This document shows positions 1-9,420 of a DNA stretch of 62,237 bases, in pieces. Under the pieces are notes generated by a model. The model was given only the letters and a program-made list of their open reading frames with translations, did not search any database and was not told the origin of the DNA. Positions within the stretch are counted from its first letter, which is position 1; each line of letters starts with the position of its first letter. A program made the position numbers and the translations under genes. Source of the stretch: CAYLQA01 sp964385695 (GTDB taxonomy: Bacteria > Desulfobacterota > Desulfobulbia > Desulfobulbales > Desulfurivibrionaceae); NCBI GenBank assembly GCA_964385695.1, contig CAYLQA010000013.1, positions 1 to 62,237 of the forward strand, read 5' to 3'.

Positions 1-6
1 CCTCTA

Positions 7-31
7 CCCTAGCGGAGTGGTTCCACTAGGG
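7..31. repeat. 10-bp inverted repeat at the break point of the acyl-CoA synthetase-like gene
   Basis: CCCTAGCGGA (7-16) pairs with TCCACTAGGG (22-31) with one mismatch and a 5-nt spacer. It lies in the stretch where similarity to the synthetase family has already ended and it contains the stop codon of the broken gene. It could be the end of an inserted element or a simple hairpin; only sequence to the left of the window would tell. Confidence 0.4.
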
Positions 32-907
32 AAAGGAGGCCTTCTCTATTATCAAGGCATTATAGATGGCCTCGGAACCAGCCAGAGAACCGGTATGGGA
101 ACTCACTGCTGCTGCGCCTTCTGCTGTGCGACCACTTTTAATGGCAAGTATGGGCGTTGGCTTATCTCCACCGGTAATCTCACGCACGGTCTCGATAAAC
201 TCGTGACCGTGACGCAATTCCTCCACATAGAGCATGATCACCTTGGTCTGTGGATCTTCGTGCAGGTAGCGAATCAGGGCAAGCTCGCCGATATCCGCCT
301 TATTACCCACTGAGATAAACTTTGAAAAGCCGATGTTCTTTTTAGCGGCAAAATCAAGGACTGCGGTACAAAGCGCGCCGGATTGACTGATAAAGGCTAT
401 ATTGCCAAGATTGGCCTTTTGCCGGGCAAAGCTGGCGTTCATGGTCACAGTTGGATCAGTGTTAATCAAGCCCAGGCAGTTTGGCCCGACAAGGCGCATG
501 TCGTTTTCTTGGCATATTTTCACTAACTCTTCTTCAAGCTCTGCCCCGAATGATCCGGTCTCACGAAATCCGGCGGAAATCACAATCAGCGCCTTTACGC
601 CCTTTTGTGCTGCCTCCTGAGCAACCGCCAAGGTTGCCTTGGCCGGCACAATAACCACAGCCAGATCCACTTGGTCCGGTATCTCACTTAAGCTTGGGTA
701 AGCGCGCACCCCGCAGACTGATTTGGCCTTAGGGTTAACCGGATAAATAATGCCGGAGTAGTTGCCATCAAGGATATTTTTGAACACTGCCTGGCCCACG
801 CTATCCTTGCGGCTGGTGGCACCAACCACCGCTACAGAGGTTGGTGCAAAGACAGCGTCCAGCCCTATAGACATTCCCGGGGCAAGACTTTGGTGAGCGC
901 TCATCAT
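26..907 (-). pseudogene. CoA-binding / NDP-forming acyl-CoA synthetase-like protein, 3'-truncated
   Basis: The 293 codons encode the front part of the acetyl-CoA synthetase (ADP-forming)/acetyltransferase Pat-type family. An N-terminal CoA-binding Rossmann domain (VAVVGATSRKDSVG near residue 25) is followed by the succinyl-CoA-ligase-like flavodoxin domain (GPNCLGL, then FISQSGALC). The protein stops about 15 residues after the conserved SHTGSLAGS segment that carries the family's phospho-histidine. Full members normally continue with the rest of the alpha part and often an ATP-grasp domain (about 460-900 aa). The recognisable sequence is lost at about position 55, and the TAG stop sits inside a 10-bp inverted repeat (7-31), which suggests a mobile-element or rearrangement junction. 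The start overlaps the stop of the DUF255 gene by 4 bp, so the two were cotranscribed. It is probably non-functional, but a frameshift or window-edge effect cannot be excluded. Confidence 0.75.
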
Positions 908-3201
908 TTTTCCACATCGCTAGAAAGTTTACCACGCTCAAGGGCATCAAGCTGCTGCACCAGTTTTGCAATATCCGTGGTGGGTAGCTGGCAGGTATAA
1001 TTCTCGCAAATATAAGCGGTCGCTTTATTGTCCAGCATGGCAACCTCGGCAAGGAATGGGAGCTGAGCACCAAGGTACTTCTGCCCTGCTACGCCGTCGG
1101 CAAAGAGGATGATCTTGTTGGGCAAAAATCGTTTCCGTACCAAAGAAAGCATGATCTCGGTATCTGCCTTACCGATCTTGCCCGCAATCACCACCTGAGT
1201 CGGCTTGGCCTGAGAAAAGCCATGGGCAACCAACATCTGCGGGAGAATGGGAGGGTATTCGTTAAGTCGGCCACTAAAGGCCTCAATGGTTGCAAGGCCT
1301 CGTTTTTGCCAGTCATCATTGCCGGTCATCCAGGCAAGGCGCAAGAGGTTCAGGGCAGCAATGGAGTTGCCCGTTGGTTCGGCGCCGTCATAGTCGGACT
1401 TCATTTGCACCAAGACAGAAGGATCTTTGCCTGTGGTGTCGAAAAAACCGCTGTTTTTTTCATCCCAAAAAAGTTCAAGCTGTTTTTCCGTGAGCGCCAC
1501 AGCCCGCTTGAGCCACTCAATCTCAAAGGTCGCCTCATACAAATCCAACAGACCTGCTATCAAAAAGGCGTAATCATCAAGCTGCCCGTCAAGTCCGGCT
1601 GAACCGACCCGATAACGCCTTTTCAGTTGCCCGGTTGCCCCCTCGTAAAGGGTGTCAAATATAAAGTCAGCGGCCTTTGTTGCCGCCTCGGCATACTCGT
1701 CTTTACCAAGTGCCTGTGCGGCCTTGGCCAAGGCACTGATCATCAGGCCGTTCCAGGAGGTAATTACCTTATCATCAAGATGGGGATGGGGCCTTTGCTG
1801 CCGCTTGCCCATTAAATCAACCCTGGCCTGCTCCAGCAGCGCTGCAACCTCTGCCTCGGGTTTATCGTAATGGTCCGCTGTCTCTTCAAGGCTGTGGGCA
1901 ACGTAAAGAATATTTTTGCCGACAAACTCATTCTGCGGATCATTCAAGGCGTTGCCGTTTTTCTTGACACCGTAGTGGAAGTTAAAAACCTTAGCATGCT
2001 CCTCACCAAGAATCTCTACGATCTCATCCTTGTCCCACAGGTAGAACAACCCTTCGCCATGTTTGGCTTTATCATGTGGATCCTGGCTGTCCGCATCCTC
2101 GGCAGAATAAAAACCGCCTGCCGAATCACGCATATCGCGCAATATGTAACTGAGGATATCCTCTGCTACATTGGCGTAAAACGGGTCCTGACTGATCTGA
2201 TACGCCTCTATGTAGCTCACAACCAATTGAGCCTGGTCATAGAGCATCTTTTCAAAATGCGGCACTCGCCATTGGCCATCAACGGAATACCGATGAAAAC
2301 CGCCACCAATATGATCGTACATACCGCCTGCCGCCATTTTACGCAGGGTAAGCAAGGTCATATTCAAGGCCCGCTCTTCGCCTTGGTCATGGTAATAGCG
2401 CAAAAGGAAATTATAGATCACAGGGCGCGGGAACTTCGGGGCGCGGCCAAAGCCCGCATACGTTTCATCAAATTCGCGATTGATCTGCTGAAAACCTTTT
2501 TCTAGAACTTTGGCGTTTACATTGCCCTTGGCTGTTTCGCCATCATCCTGTTTCAGATGTGCCGTGATCTTGTCGGCAGACACCAATAAATCATCACGCT
2601 TGTTGAGCCAGGCATCCTGGATGGCGAGAAGAATCTGGCTAAATCCTGGCAGTCCATGCTTTGCCTCGGGCGGAAAATACGTGCCTCCGTAAAAGGGCTT
2701 GAGATCCGGGGTAATAAAAACGCTCATGGGCCAGCCGCCGCCACCGGTCATGGCCTGGACAGCAGCCATGTAAATCTGGTCCACATCCGGTCTCTCTTCA
2801 CGGTCCACCTTAATGCAGACAAAATACTTGTTCAGAATGGCAGCCACTTCCTCACTCTCAAAAGACTCATGGGCCATTACATGGCACCAATGACAGGTGG
2901 AGTAGCCAATGGATAAGAAAATGGGCTTATCTTCGGCCTTGGCCTTGGCAAATGCCTCCTCTCCCCATGGATACCAATCAACAGGGTTAAAGGCATGCTG
3001 CAGCAGATAAGGACTTTTCTCATTGATAAGTCGGTTGGCTTTTTGCCCACCGGCCTGCCGCTCTTTGATAAACTGATCAATGGTGTTTGGCATTTTTTTA
3101 CCTTGAGGATTTTTCACGCTTTTCCCGTGACTTGGCCCAACGAACAAAAAAACAAAACAACTAAGAATCAAAGCGTATTTTCTTGGTTTACCAATATGCA
3201 T
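904..3201 (-). CDS. YyaL/SPATA20-type thioredoxin-domain protein (DUF255)
   Basis: This 765-aa protein has the classic architecture of the YyaL/spermatogenesis-associated protein 20 family. A thioredoxin-like DUF255 domain comes first, with the hallmark GYSTCHWCHVM (Cys103 and Cys106 forming CxxC), followed by a long (alpha/alpha)6 glycosidase-like region (GGMYDHIGGGFHRYSVD and HFEKMLYDQAQL). Unlike most cytosolic members it begins with a hydrophobic stretch (residues 9-24), so it may be exported or anchored. The ATG at 3199-3201 is the start. Function in bacteria is not firmly known; a redox or carbohydrate-related role is only suggested by the folds. The downstream synthetase-like gene overlaps it by 4 bp. 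Family assignment is very secure. Confidence 0.93.
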   Translation of the reverse strand: MHIGKPRKYALILSCFVFLFVGPSHGKSVKNPQGKKMPNTIDQFIKERQAGGQKANRLINEKSPYLLQHAFNPVDWYPWGEEAFAKAKAEDKPIFLSIGYSTCHWCHVMAHESFESEEVAAILNKYFVCIKVDREERPDVDQIYMAAVQAMTGGGGWPMSVFITPDLKPFYGGTYFPPEAKHGLPGFSQILLAIQDAWLNKRDDLLVSADKITAHLKQDDGETAKGNVNAKVLEKGFQQINREFDETYAGFGRAPKFPRPVIYNFLLRYYHDQGEERALNMTLLTLRKMAAGGMYDHIGGGFHRYSVDGQWRVPHFEKMLYDQAQLVVSYIEAYQISQDPFYANVAEDILSYILRDMRDSAGGFYSAEDADSQDPHDKAKHGEGLFYLWDKDEIVEILGEEHAKVFNFHYGVKKNGNALNDPQNEFVGKNILYVAHSLEETADHYDKPEAEVAALLEQARVDLMGKRQQRPHPHLDDKVITSWNGLMISALAKAAQALGKDEYAEAATKAADFIFDTLYEGATGQLKRRYRVGSAGLDGQLDDYAFLIAGLLDLYEATFEIEWLKRAVALTEKQLELFWDEKNSGFFDTTGKDPSVLVQMKSDYDGAEPTGNSIAALNLLRLAWMTGNDDWQKRGLATIEAFSGRLNEYPPILPQMLVAHGFSQAKPTQVVIAGKIGKADTEIMLSLVRKRFLPNKIILFADGVAGQKYLGAQLPFLAEVAMLDNKATAYICENYTCQLPTTDIAKLVQQLDALERGKLSSDVEK

Positions 3202-3282
3202 ACTCCATGGTGAAGGCGATCATACGCATATGTCAAACATTTCCGTAGCATGTTAGGAAATGCCTTAAAATCCAATTGTATG

Positions 3283-5049
3283 TCAGCGATAACAGAGCAG
3301 GTAAAATATGAGAAGAAGCGCCAAATAACATGTACCGACTACGGTCCAACGCTTGAAAAGACGCTCATAATGACCGAGACGGCCGCCAAGGATAATGATC
3401 CTTTCCTTGAGAAACTCACGATAATGGCCAAGGCCGAAGCCATCGGCACATAGGGCCTCCAAACGGCTCATTACGCGCTCAGAAAACAGCACGACTAAAG
3501 ACCAGAGCCAATCAAAAACAACGATAATATCACCTGCAGGAATGCGCAGGATGGGATGTGCAGTAACTTGCTGCGCAATTCGCCGGCAAATCACGGCAAG
3601 GATAATGCCTATACTTACTGGCAAAAGGGCTAAAAGAATTGCCTTTTGGGTAAAGAGATTCTGCTCTTCATGTAAGAGCGAACTGCCCAACCAGATAATT
3701 CCTACCTGAGCAAGCACTAGTCCAACCCAAGGCAGGCAAAGGAATTTTGAATGACCTGGCGTTGTCGCTTGCATTTGCCAAGCAAGAAAAAGGAATCGTG
3801 CCATGAGTATAGTTGTCCCCACAACAGCAGCGGCAAGCAATGGATAAAAAATCCCCTGCCAGTGACCTGATGATTGCTGGAGCATTTGAGCAAGACCGAG
3901 CTTAGCAATTGCGCCCGAGGTTAAGGGCAAACCACTCAGAGATAGAGCGGAAAACAGTAATCCGCCCAACAGGAAAATCCTCATCCCCCTGTGGTTATTG
4001 AGACGTAAAAGCACGCCAAGGCCAATAAACAATCCTGCCTTGGTCAGGGCATGATGCAGGCTGTAAAAAACAATTGTATTTATCGCCATATCCTTGATAA
4101 ACGGCTGGGCGATCAGGCATCCAAGGGCTACGGTGATCAGGCCCATCTGGCTGATGCTTGAATAGGCGAGCACGGTTTTAGGTTCGTTCTGGCTCACCCC
4201 GACAAGGGCTGCATAAAAGGCGGCGAACATGCCGATACAAGCGGCAAACATCCCCCACTCAGGCAGGGCCACCTGGCCCAGAGGCAGAAAGCGCAGCCAG
4301 CCCAAAAGGCCTGCCTTGATCATAGTTCCGCTCAAAACCGCACTGGCCGGTATAGGAGCCACTGGATGGGCCAGAGGTAACCAAAAATGAAGAGGCATGG
4401 CACCTGCCTTTATGCCAAAGCCGATAAACAACAGAACCAAAACCAGATGGTTTTGCGATGAATAGGCAATGGCAGGAAGCTTGATGGTTCCGGCATTTTG
4501 AGCGAGCATGGCCAACGCGGCAAACAACAGGACCTCCCCCAAAACCACCAAGGCGATATACACCCGCCCTGCCCTTTGCGCCTGTTTATCATTATGATAG
4601 ACAATCAATCCATAGGCTGAAAAGCTCATCAGGGCAAAAAACAAATAAAATGTGAGCATGTCCTGGGAGAGGACAAGGCCGAGGTTGCCGCATTGGCTCA
4701 AAAGAAAAAAGGCATAAAAATGATCGCGTTTTCGGCCTGCCTTAAAGTAGACCGCACAGAGAAGAGAGGCAAACAACCAGACCACACTGGTAAAAAAAAG
4801 AAAATAGCGCCCAACCAAATCAATGCCCAAACTGCCGCCAAAGAAAATCCAGGTAATCTCAAGGCAGGCACCCTGCTGAACCATTACGGATGTGATCAGT
4901 GCTGGTAACGGCGCCAAGGCAAAAAGATAATGCACCACTGGCTTGCCAAGGCGGCAAAAATAGAGCATGGCCAACACAAAGGGAAAGCCGGAGCTGGCAA
5001 CCATCAGGATAGTGCTGACCATTGTATGGGAGGCAATGGGGTAGTTCAT
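3283..5049 (-). CDS. Mrp/MBH antiporter D-type subunit, third copy, lacking the TM5 glutamate
   Basis: A 588-aa polytopic membrane protein of the proton-translocating NuoL/M/N-MrpD family (about 14 helices). The ATG at 5049 overlaps the TGA of the upstream subunit (ATGA), so it is preferred over a frame extension to 5172. The TM7-region lysine (GFGIKAGAMPLHFWLP) and the TM12 lysine (TSGAIAKLGL) are kept. The acidic residue expected in TM5 is missing: its two sister subunits read FYELLSF and SLELIGL, and this one reads FFALMSF (Ala139 for Glu). That Glu is essential in MrpD and complex I antiporter-like subunits, so this copy may be structural or work by an altered proton path. It is the last gene of the antiporter operon. 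Confidence 0.88.
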   Translation of the reverse strand: MNYPIASHTMVSTILMVASSGFPFVLAMLYFCRLGKPVVHYLFALAPLPALITSVMVQQGACLEITWIFFGGSLGIDLVGRYFLFFTSVVWLFASLLCAVYFKAGRKRDHFYAFFLLSQCGNLGLVLSQDMLTFYLFFALMSFSAYGLIVYHNDKQAQRAGRVYIALVVLGEVLLFAALAMLAQNAGTIKLPAIAYSSQNHLVLVLLFIGFGIKAGAMPLHFWLPLAHPVAPIPASAVLSGTMIKAGLLGWLRFLPLGQVALPEWGMFAACIGMFAAFYAALVGVSQNEPKTVLAYSSISQMGLITVALGCLIAQPFIKDMAINTIVFYSLHHALTKAGLFIGLGVLLRLNNHRGMRIFLLGGLLFSALSLSGLPLTSGAIAKLGLAQMLQQSSGHWQGIFYPLLAAAVVGTTILMARFLFLAWQMQATTPGHSKFLCLPWVGLVLAQVGIIWLGSSLLHEEQNLFTQKAILLALLPVSIGIILAVICRRIAQQVTAHPILRIPAGDIIVVFDWLWSLVVLFSERVMSRLEALCADGFGLGHYREFLKERIIILGGRLGHYERLFKRWTVVGTCYLALLLIFYLLCYR

Positions 5050-6545
5050 GGCTGATACCCCCTGGCGACAATAAACTTGGCCCAGGCCAACGGGCTGAAC
5101 GGGGCATTTGCCAGCAGCCCAACCAGGATAACCAGCAGGGCAGTGATAAGCGGAGGCACAAGAAGCATCCATTTTGTCTCAAGAACACGGTCATGGGAAA
5201 CCACTGCCCCAAAAAGCTCCTGCTTTTTAAACCACGCCACATAGATAACAGGCAAAAAATAGGCTGCATTGAGAATACTACTCACCACCAAGATCCATAA
5301 AACCCAATCTTGCCCAGAAGACAAAGCACCGATACCCAAATACCATTTGCTGACAAAGCCAGCCAACGGCGGCATACCGATCATGCCAAAGGCACCTATG
5401 GTAAAGGCGGCCATGGTCCAAGGCATGCGCCGTGCCACCCCGTTCATTTTGCTGATTGTATGAATCCCCAAGGTCTCGGCCAGGTTGCCGGCACAAAAGA
5501 ACAGGGTGATCTTCATAAGCCCCTGATGCACCAGATGGATCAAGCCTCCCAGCATGGCAAGGGAACTGTCCATGCTTGCCCCTAAAACCACATATGAGAC
5601 CTGGCTCACCGTGGAAAAGGCCAGCCGATGCTTGAGATTATCCTGCCTCAATGCCTGAACAGAGCCATAGATTATGGTCACTGACGCGAGCATGGTTAAC
5701 GGCAGGAGCACTCCCAAGTCAGTTGCAAGGGCGATGCCGTAAATATCATAGATAAGGCGGAAAAAACCAAAGGCCCCGGCCTTGACCACGGCAACGGCAT
5801 GAAGCAAGGCGCTTACCGGGGCAGGAGCAATCATGGCAGCCGGCAGCCAGCCATGCACAGGAACAAGTGCTGCCTTAACGCCCAGCCCGAAGACAAAAAG
5901 CACAAAGATATAGACGAGAGAAAGATGATTTGCCGACTCGGCTGTACGGGCAAGATGACCTGGGTCAGCAAAGCTGACAGTACCTGCAATTCCATAGAGC
6001 CAGACAACGGCTATAAGCAAGACCGTGCCCCCGCCTAATGTATACATCAGGTAACGTCTGCCGGCAGCCAAAGCCTCCTTTGTCCCGCGGTGGATTACCA
6101 GGGGGTAGGTAGTAAAAGACAATAACTCGTAAAAGATAAAAAAGGTCAGCAGATTACCGGCCAAGGCTATTCCGACAGTGACGCTGACACAGAGACTGAA
6201 AAAGCCGAAGAATTGACTCCGCTTGGGAGAGCCTTCAAGATAGCCCACAGCATACAGCGTGGTTAAAAACCAAAGCACAGCAGACAGAGCTACAAAGAGC
6301 AATGCCATGGAATCCGCCCGAAAAGCAAGACGCAGCCCCCTGCCAAAGGCCAAACTCGCCTCAAAGCTCTGCCCTTTGCTAACTCCGAGCAACAAGATCG
6401 CCACCAAACAGATTTTCACCGTTGCGCCGCCCAAGTTCAACACTGTGCGCAAAAAGTGGTTTTTCTCCTTTAAAAAGAAGATAACCACCCCGGGAACAAA
6501 GGAGCTTAAAGGGATCATGATAAGGAGGGTCGCAGGCCAATTCAT
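5046..6545 (-). CDS. mrpD: Mrp/MBH antiporter subunit D (second copy)
   Basis: A 499-aa NuoL/M/N-MrpD family membrane subunit of a cation:proton antiporter. It keeps all the usual charged residues of the proton channel: Glu140 in FYELLSFTTYP, the TM7 lysine in GLGVKAALVPVHGWLP, the following lysine in AVVKAGAFG and the TM12 lysine in GFVSKWYLG. The ATG overlaps the previous subunit's stop by 4 bp and its own TGA overlaps the next start, so translation of the D subunits is tightly coupled. It acts in the inner membrane and exchanges Na+ (or K+/Ca2+) for H+ as part of the Mrp complex. The exact ion cannot be read from the sequence. Confidence 0.9.
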   Translation of the reverse strand: MNWPATLLIMIPLSSFVPGVVIFFLKEKNHFLRTVLNLGGATVKICLVAILLLGVSKGQSFEASLAFGRGLRLAFRADSMALLFVALSAVLWFLTTLYAVGYLEGSPKRSQFFGFFSLCVSVTVGIALAGNLLTFFIFYELLSFTTYPLVIHRGTKEALAAGRRYLMYTLGGGTVLLIAVVWLYGIAGTVSFADPGHLARTAESANHLSLVYIFVLFVFGLGVKAALVPVHGWLPAAMIAPAPVSALLHAVAVVKAGAFGFFRLIYDIYGIALATDLGVLLPLTMLASVTIIYGSVQALRQDNLKHRLAFSTVSQVSYVVLGASMDSSLAMLGGLIHLVHQGLMKITLFFCAGNLAETLGIHTISKMNGVARRMPWTMAAFTIGAFGMIGMPPLAGFVSKWYLGIGALSSGQDWVLWILVVSSILNAAYFLPVIYVAWFKKQELFGAVVSHDRVLETKWMLLVPPLITALLVILVGLLANAPFSPLAWAKFIVARGYQP

Positions 6546-8062
6546 GGACTCACTCCTCCGGCTAACAGTGCATACGGACCCGTTGCACCCATAACGAGCA
6601 TCTCATCCAGATAGGGAGCGCTAAAACCCAAGAGCAATGCAATAAGTGCCAAGGAAAAAGCAAGCCACTCCAAATGGGCCAGCCCTTTTTTGTTATGTGC
6701 CAAACCAGCCTCCTCCTGCACAAACCAAGGCCTGATAACCCGGTATACATAAGCGGCGGTCAACAGGCTGCCTGAGGCCACGACAAGCCCCCACCACCAA
6801 TGACCGCCACTTAGGGAAATATGTAAAAAGGACCATTTGGCAACAAAACTCCCGCTTGGAGGCAGGCCAACAAGGCATAGCCCGGCTATCCCTAGGGCAA
6901 AGGTACCCACAGGCAACTGCCTGCGCACATCACCCAGACGACTTACCACATCATGGCCCATGGCCAGCCAAATAGCGCCGCTTGCCAGAAACATGGCCGC
7001 CTTGGCACAAGAATGCGAGAGCATAAAAAAGACAGGCAAGAACAGATCACCCTTGCCCTGGCCACCGTTATGGACAAGGACTAAAGCAATAGGCAAAAAA
7101 CCTAGTTGGGCAATGGTTGAATAGGCAACAAGCATCTTTAAGCGTTGTTGCCTCATGGCCTGAATACTGCCCCAGACAACGGCACACACCCCAAGCCCGC
7201 CGAGCAAAATGACTAAATTCTCTGTTGCCACCTGGGCAAAAGGACCAAACCAGAGGCGTAGAACAACATAAAAACCTGCCTTCACAACCAGAGCTGACAA
7301 GAGGGCGCTGACCGGAGTCAGGGCATTGGCATGGGCAGGCGGCAGCCAAAAATGCATTGGGAAAATCGCAGTTTTAAGCAACAGGCCGATCAACATCAAG
7401 GCCAAAGAGGTGTTTGCAACACTGCCTTGAACCACCACAACACCGAGACCGGCAAGATCAAGGATGCCATGCTGGGCATACAGGAGAGCAATACCCAAAA
7501 GAAAACAGAGAGATCCTGCCATATTGACCAGCAGGTAACGCATGGCGCTCAAGCGAGAAGCGGTTTTGCCGGACAAAGCAGTAAGCGCTACAGCAGCCAG
7601 ACCAATAAGCTCCAAAGAGACATATTGGTTAAATACATCAGCAGAGAGGAATAGATTATTCAGGCCAGCCCAGAGAAGAAACCAAAGAGGCCAGAAATAA
7701 CCGCGCTGCTCATCGTGAATTGCATACCCCTTCCTCTTTCTCTGGCGTATGGCAAAGTACCCTTCGGCATAGAGCCCTATAACAGTGCCAACCACCGCAG
7801 TCATCCACGCTAAGGCAATCGTCAGGCCGTCAATAAAAAACTCAATACCCAAGGGCGCACCCCAACCTCCTATGGGATAATAAAACGCCCCATTATGGAG
7901 ATATTGAGTAGTCAGTTCAAACAGTGAAATAAATACGCCTGATGATGCAATTATCGCAACTGCCAACAAAAAGCGATTGAAAAGAAAAGATAAAATAGCA
8001 GCAAGCAAGGGCAGTACGACAAGCCAGATATGCCACGGGATATGGGTTGTCAAATCGGTCAT
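6542..8062 (-). CDS. mrpD: Mrp/MBH antiporter subunit D (first copy)
   Basis: A 506-aa NuoL/M/N-MrpD family protein. TM5 glutamate (Glu151 in SLELIGL), the TM7 lysine (GLLLKTAIFPMHFWLPPAH), the next lysine (LVVKAGFYV) and the TM12 lysine (GSFVAKWSF) are all present, so this copy looks competent for proton movement. The ATG at 8062 lies 30 bp after the MrpC stop, the largest gap in the operon, and the TGA overlaps the next subunit's ATG. Three D-type subunits in tandem are more than the single MrpD (plus the MrpA N-terminal module) of classical Bacillus Mrp. The three probably replace the MrpA antiporter module. Confidence 0.9.
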   Translation of the reverse strand: MTDLTTHIPWHIWLVVLPLLAAILSFLFNRFLLAVAIIASSGVFISLFELTTQYLHNGAFYYPIGGWGAPLGIEFFIDGLTIALAWMTAVVGTVIGLYAEGYFAIRQRKRKGYAIHDEQRGYFWPLWFLLWAGLNNLFLSADVFNQYVSLELIGLAAVALTALSGKTASRLSAMRYLLVNMAGSLCFLLGIALLYAQHGILDLAGLGVVVVQGSVANTSLALMLIGLLLKTAIFPMHFWLPPAHANALTPVSALLSALVVKAGFYVVLRLWFGPFAQVATENLVILLGGLGVCAVVWGSIQAMRQQRLKMLVAYSTIAQLGFLPIALVLVHNGGQGKGDLFLPVFFMLSHSCAKAAMFLASGAIWLAMGHDVVSRLGDVRRQLPVGTFALGIAGLCLVGLPPSGSFVAKWSFLHISLSGGHWWWGLVVASGSLLTAAYVYRVIRPWFVQEEAGLAHNKKGLAHLEWLAFSLALIALLLGFSAPYLDEMLVMGATGPYALLAGGVSP

Positions 8063-8092
8063 ATTGATCTTTATCTTGCTCTCATTACGGCG

Positions 8093-8404
8093 CTATGCTC
8101 GACTATCTTTACTGCCGCGCCTTCTTTTCTTTTTCTTACACAGAATGGCACATGCCAAGGCCAGGGCTAAAGCTGTGGTACTGATCGCTATAACAATTCC
8201 CGTAAGGACCAAGGCCTGGGGAACCGGGTCCGGATCGGGTACATCCACCTTGTAGTTCGTTGCGATAAAAATCAGAAAAACACCGCTGCACATGATGTTG
8301 ACGGCAATGATTTTTTTTAGAAGGTGCCACTGAAATATCAGGGCATACAGGCCTATGGCAAAAAGAAAAACTCCAGTGAAAGAATAAAGATATAAGGGAC
8401 TCAT
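8093..8404 (-). CDS. mrpC: Mrp antiporter subunit C (NuoK-like)
   Basis: A 103-aa protein with three transmembrane helices, related to MrpC/MnhC and NuoK. It carries the typical stretch of the family around QALVLTGIVIAIS (about residues 62-74), followed by a basic tail (KKKKRRR). The ATG at 8404 overlaps the TGA of the fused B subunit (ATGA). A longer open frame reaching 8647 is rejected because it runs through the coding sequence of that upstream subunit. It is an integral part of the proton-translocating membrane arm of the complex. Confidence 0.9.
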   Translation of the reverse strand: MSPLYLYSFTGVFLFAIGLYALIFQWHLLKKIIAVNIMCSGVFLIFIATNYKVDVPDPDPVPQALVLTGIVIAISTTALALALACAILCKKKKRRRGSKDSRA

Positions 8405-9420
8405 AACTCCCCCTTCATTTTGGCCTTTTCGGGCGAAGAGAAACTCTTGAGCCGGGTTCTGGACTGGACAAAAAGAACAAACAAGCCCACGGCAATGGAA
8501 AGAGAGGCTGCCGATTCGATCAGGAGAATAAATCCTGATGCATACTGTTGCGGGTAGGACAGGAAGAAGCCTTTGAAAAATACAGGCAGCAAGGCTACAG
8601 TCAAAAAGAGCGCAGCCCCGAGTATAAGAGTAAAACGCAGCAGCCAATCCGGGATGGAATAATAAAGGGTGTGGTCATAAAAAAAGAGCAGGATACCAAC
8701 TGAAGCGAGAACCGACCCGGCCTGAAAGGCGCCACCGGGCAGATTGGCCCCATTATAGAGAAGAAAACCGGCAAAAAGCATCATCAAAGGGGTAACCAGC
8801 CTGACAAAGCCTTTGAAAATCGGACTTGTTAAAGCATGCATGTCGCGGTCACAGACTGGGCCGACAGACCATACACCAACCGCAGCAAGCAACAGCACAC
8901 AAATCTCAAGCAGGGTATCGTATCCTCTAAAATTAAGAAGCACGGCAGTGACCTGATTCTTGGCCCCACTCGCTTGCAGATGTTTTTGAACCATAGTCGG
9001 CAAAACATGGTGCTCTGGAGTAAGTTGCAGAAGCGCAAGAGAACCAAGACAAAATAACATAACAACCAAGGTGAATATGAGGCCATGCTCAAAGACATGA
9101 TGTTTTTTTAATGACTTGCCATAAAGCCCGGAACGTTCTTCCGGGGCGTCCACCCTTCGCTCACCACTGCCACGTCTTTCAATGCGCTGCAAGGCCAAAA
9201 GAAATAAGGCCCCGGTCAGGCCTGCCCCCACAGCAGCCTCAACCAAGGCAACATCAACGGCATTAAGCCGCCCCCATATCACGGCCATAAGCAGGCCGAA
9301 GATTATATAAAATATAATGGCACGAAAAAGATCCTGGCACTTGAGTAAGACCCAGGCCAAACCGACAATGGTCAGGGCTAAGATGGTGTCAAGCACAACG
9401 AGCAAATGCGCCATTGTCAT
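8401..9420 (-). CDS. Fused MbhD-MbhE-MrpB antiporter subunit (DUF4040 + MnhB)
   Basis: A 339-aa membrane protein that joins three modules found separately in Pyrococcus MBH or inside MrpA/MrpB. Residues 1-90 resemble DUF4040/MbhD (NAVDVALVEAAVGAGLTGALF). About 155-180 resemble MbhE (LLNFRGYDTLLEICVLL). Residues 190-330 form an MnhB/MrpB domain (GFLLYNGANLPGGAFQAG). The protein therefore supplies the C-terminal part of MrpA plus MrpB in one chain. The ATG at 9420 overlaps the MrpG stop by 4 bp and the TGA overlaps mrpC. No hydrogenase subunits follow, so this is a stand-alone antiporter and not a membrane-bound hydrogenase. Confidence 0.88.
   Translation of the reverse strand: MTMAHLLVVLDTILALTIVGLAWVLLKCQDLFRAIIFYIIFGLLMAVIWGRLNAVDVALVEAAVGAGLTGALFLLALQRIERRGSGERRVDAPEERSGLYGKSLKKHHVFEHGLIFTLVVMLFCLGSLALLQLTPEHHVLPTMVQKHLQASGAKNQVTAVLLNFRGYDTLLEICVLLLAAVGVWSVGPVCDRDMHALTSPIFKGFVRLVTPLMMLFAGFLLYNGANLPGGAFQAGSVLASVGILLFFYDHTLYYSIPDWLLRFTLILGAALFLTVALLPVFFKGFFLSYPQQYASGFILLIESAASLSIAVGLFVLFVQSRTRLKSFSSPEKAKMKGEL

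Noticed and set aside
1870..2505. A 211-codon plus-strand frame opposite the DUF255 gene
   Set aside because: Antisense to a secure gene and without recognisable protein features.
3238..3262. CATTTCC/GGAAATG hairpin downstream of the antiporter operon as a terminator
   Set aside because: Only 7 bp, AT-rich, with an 11-nt loop and no proper T run on the minus strand.
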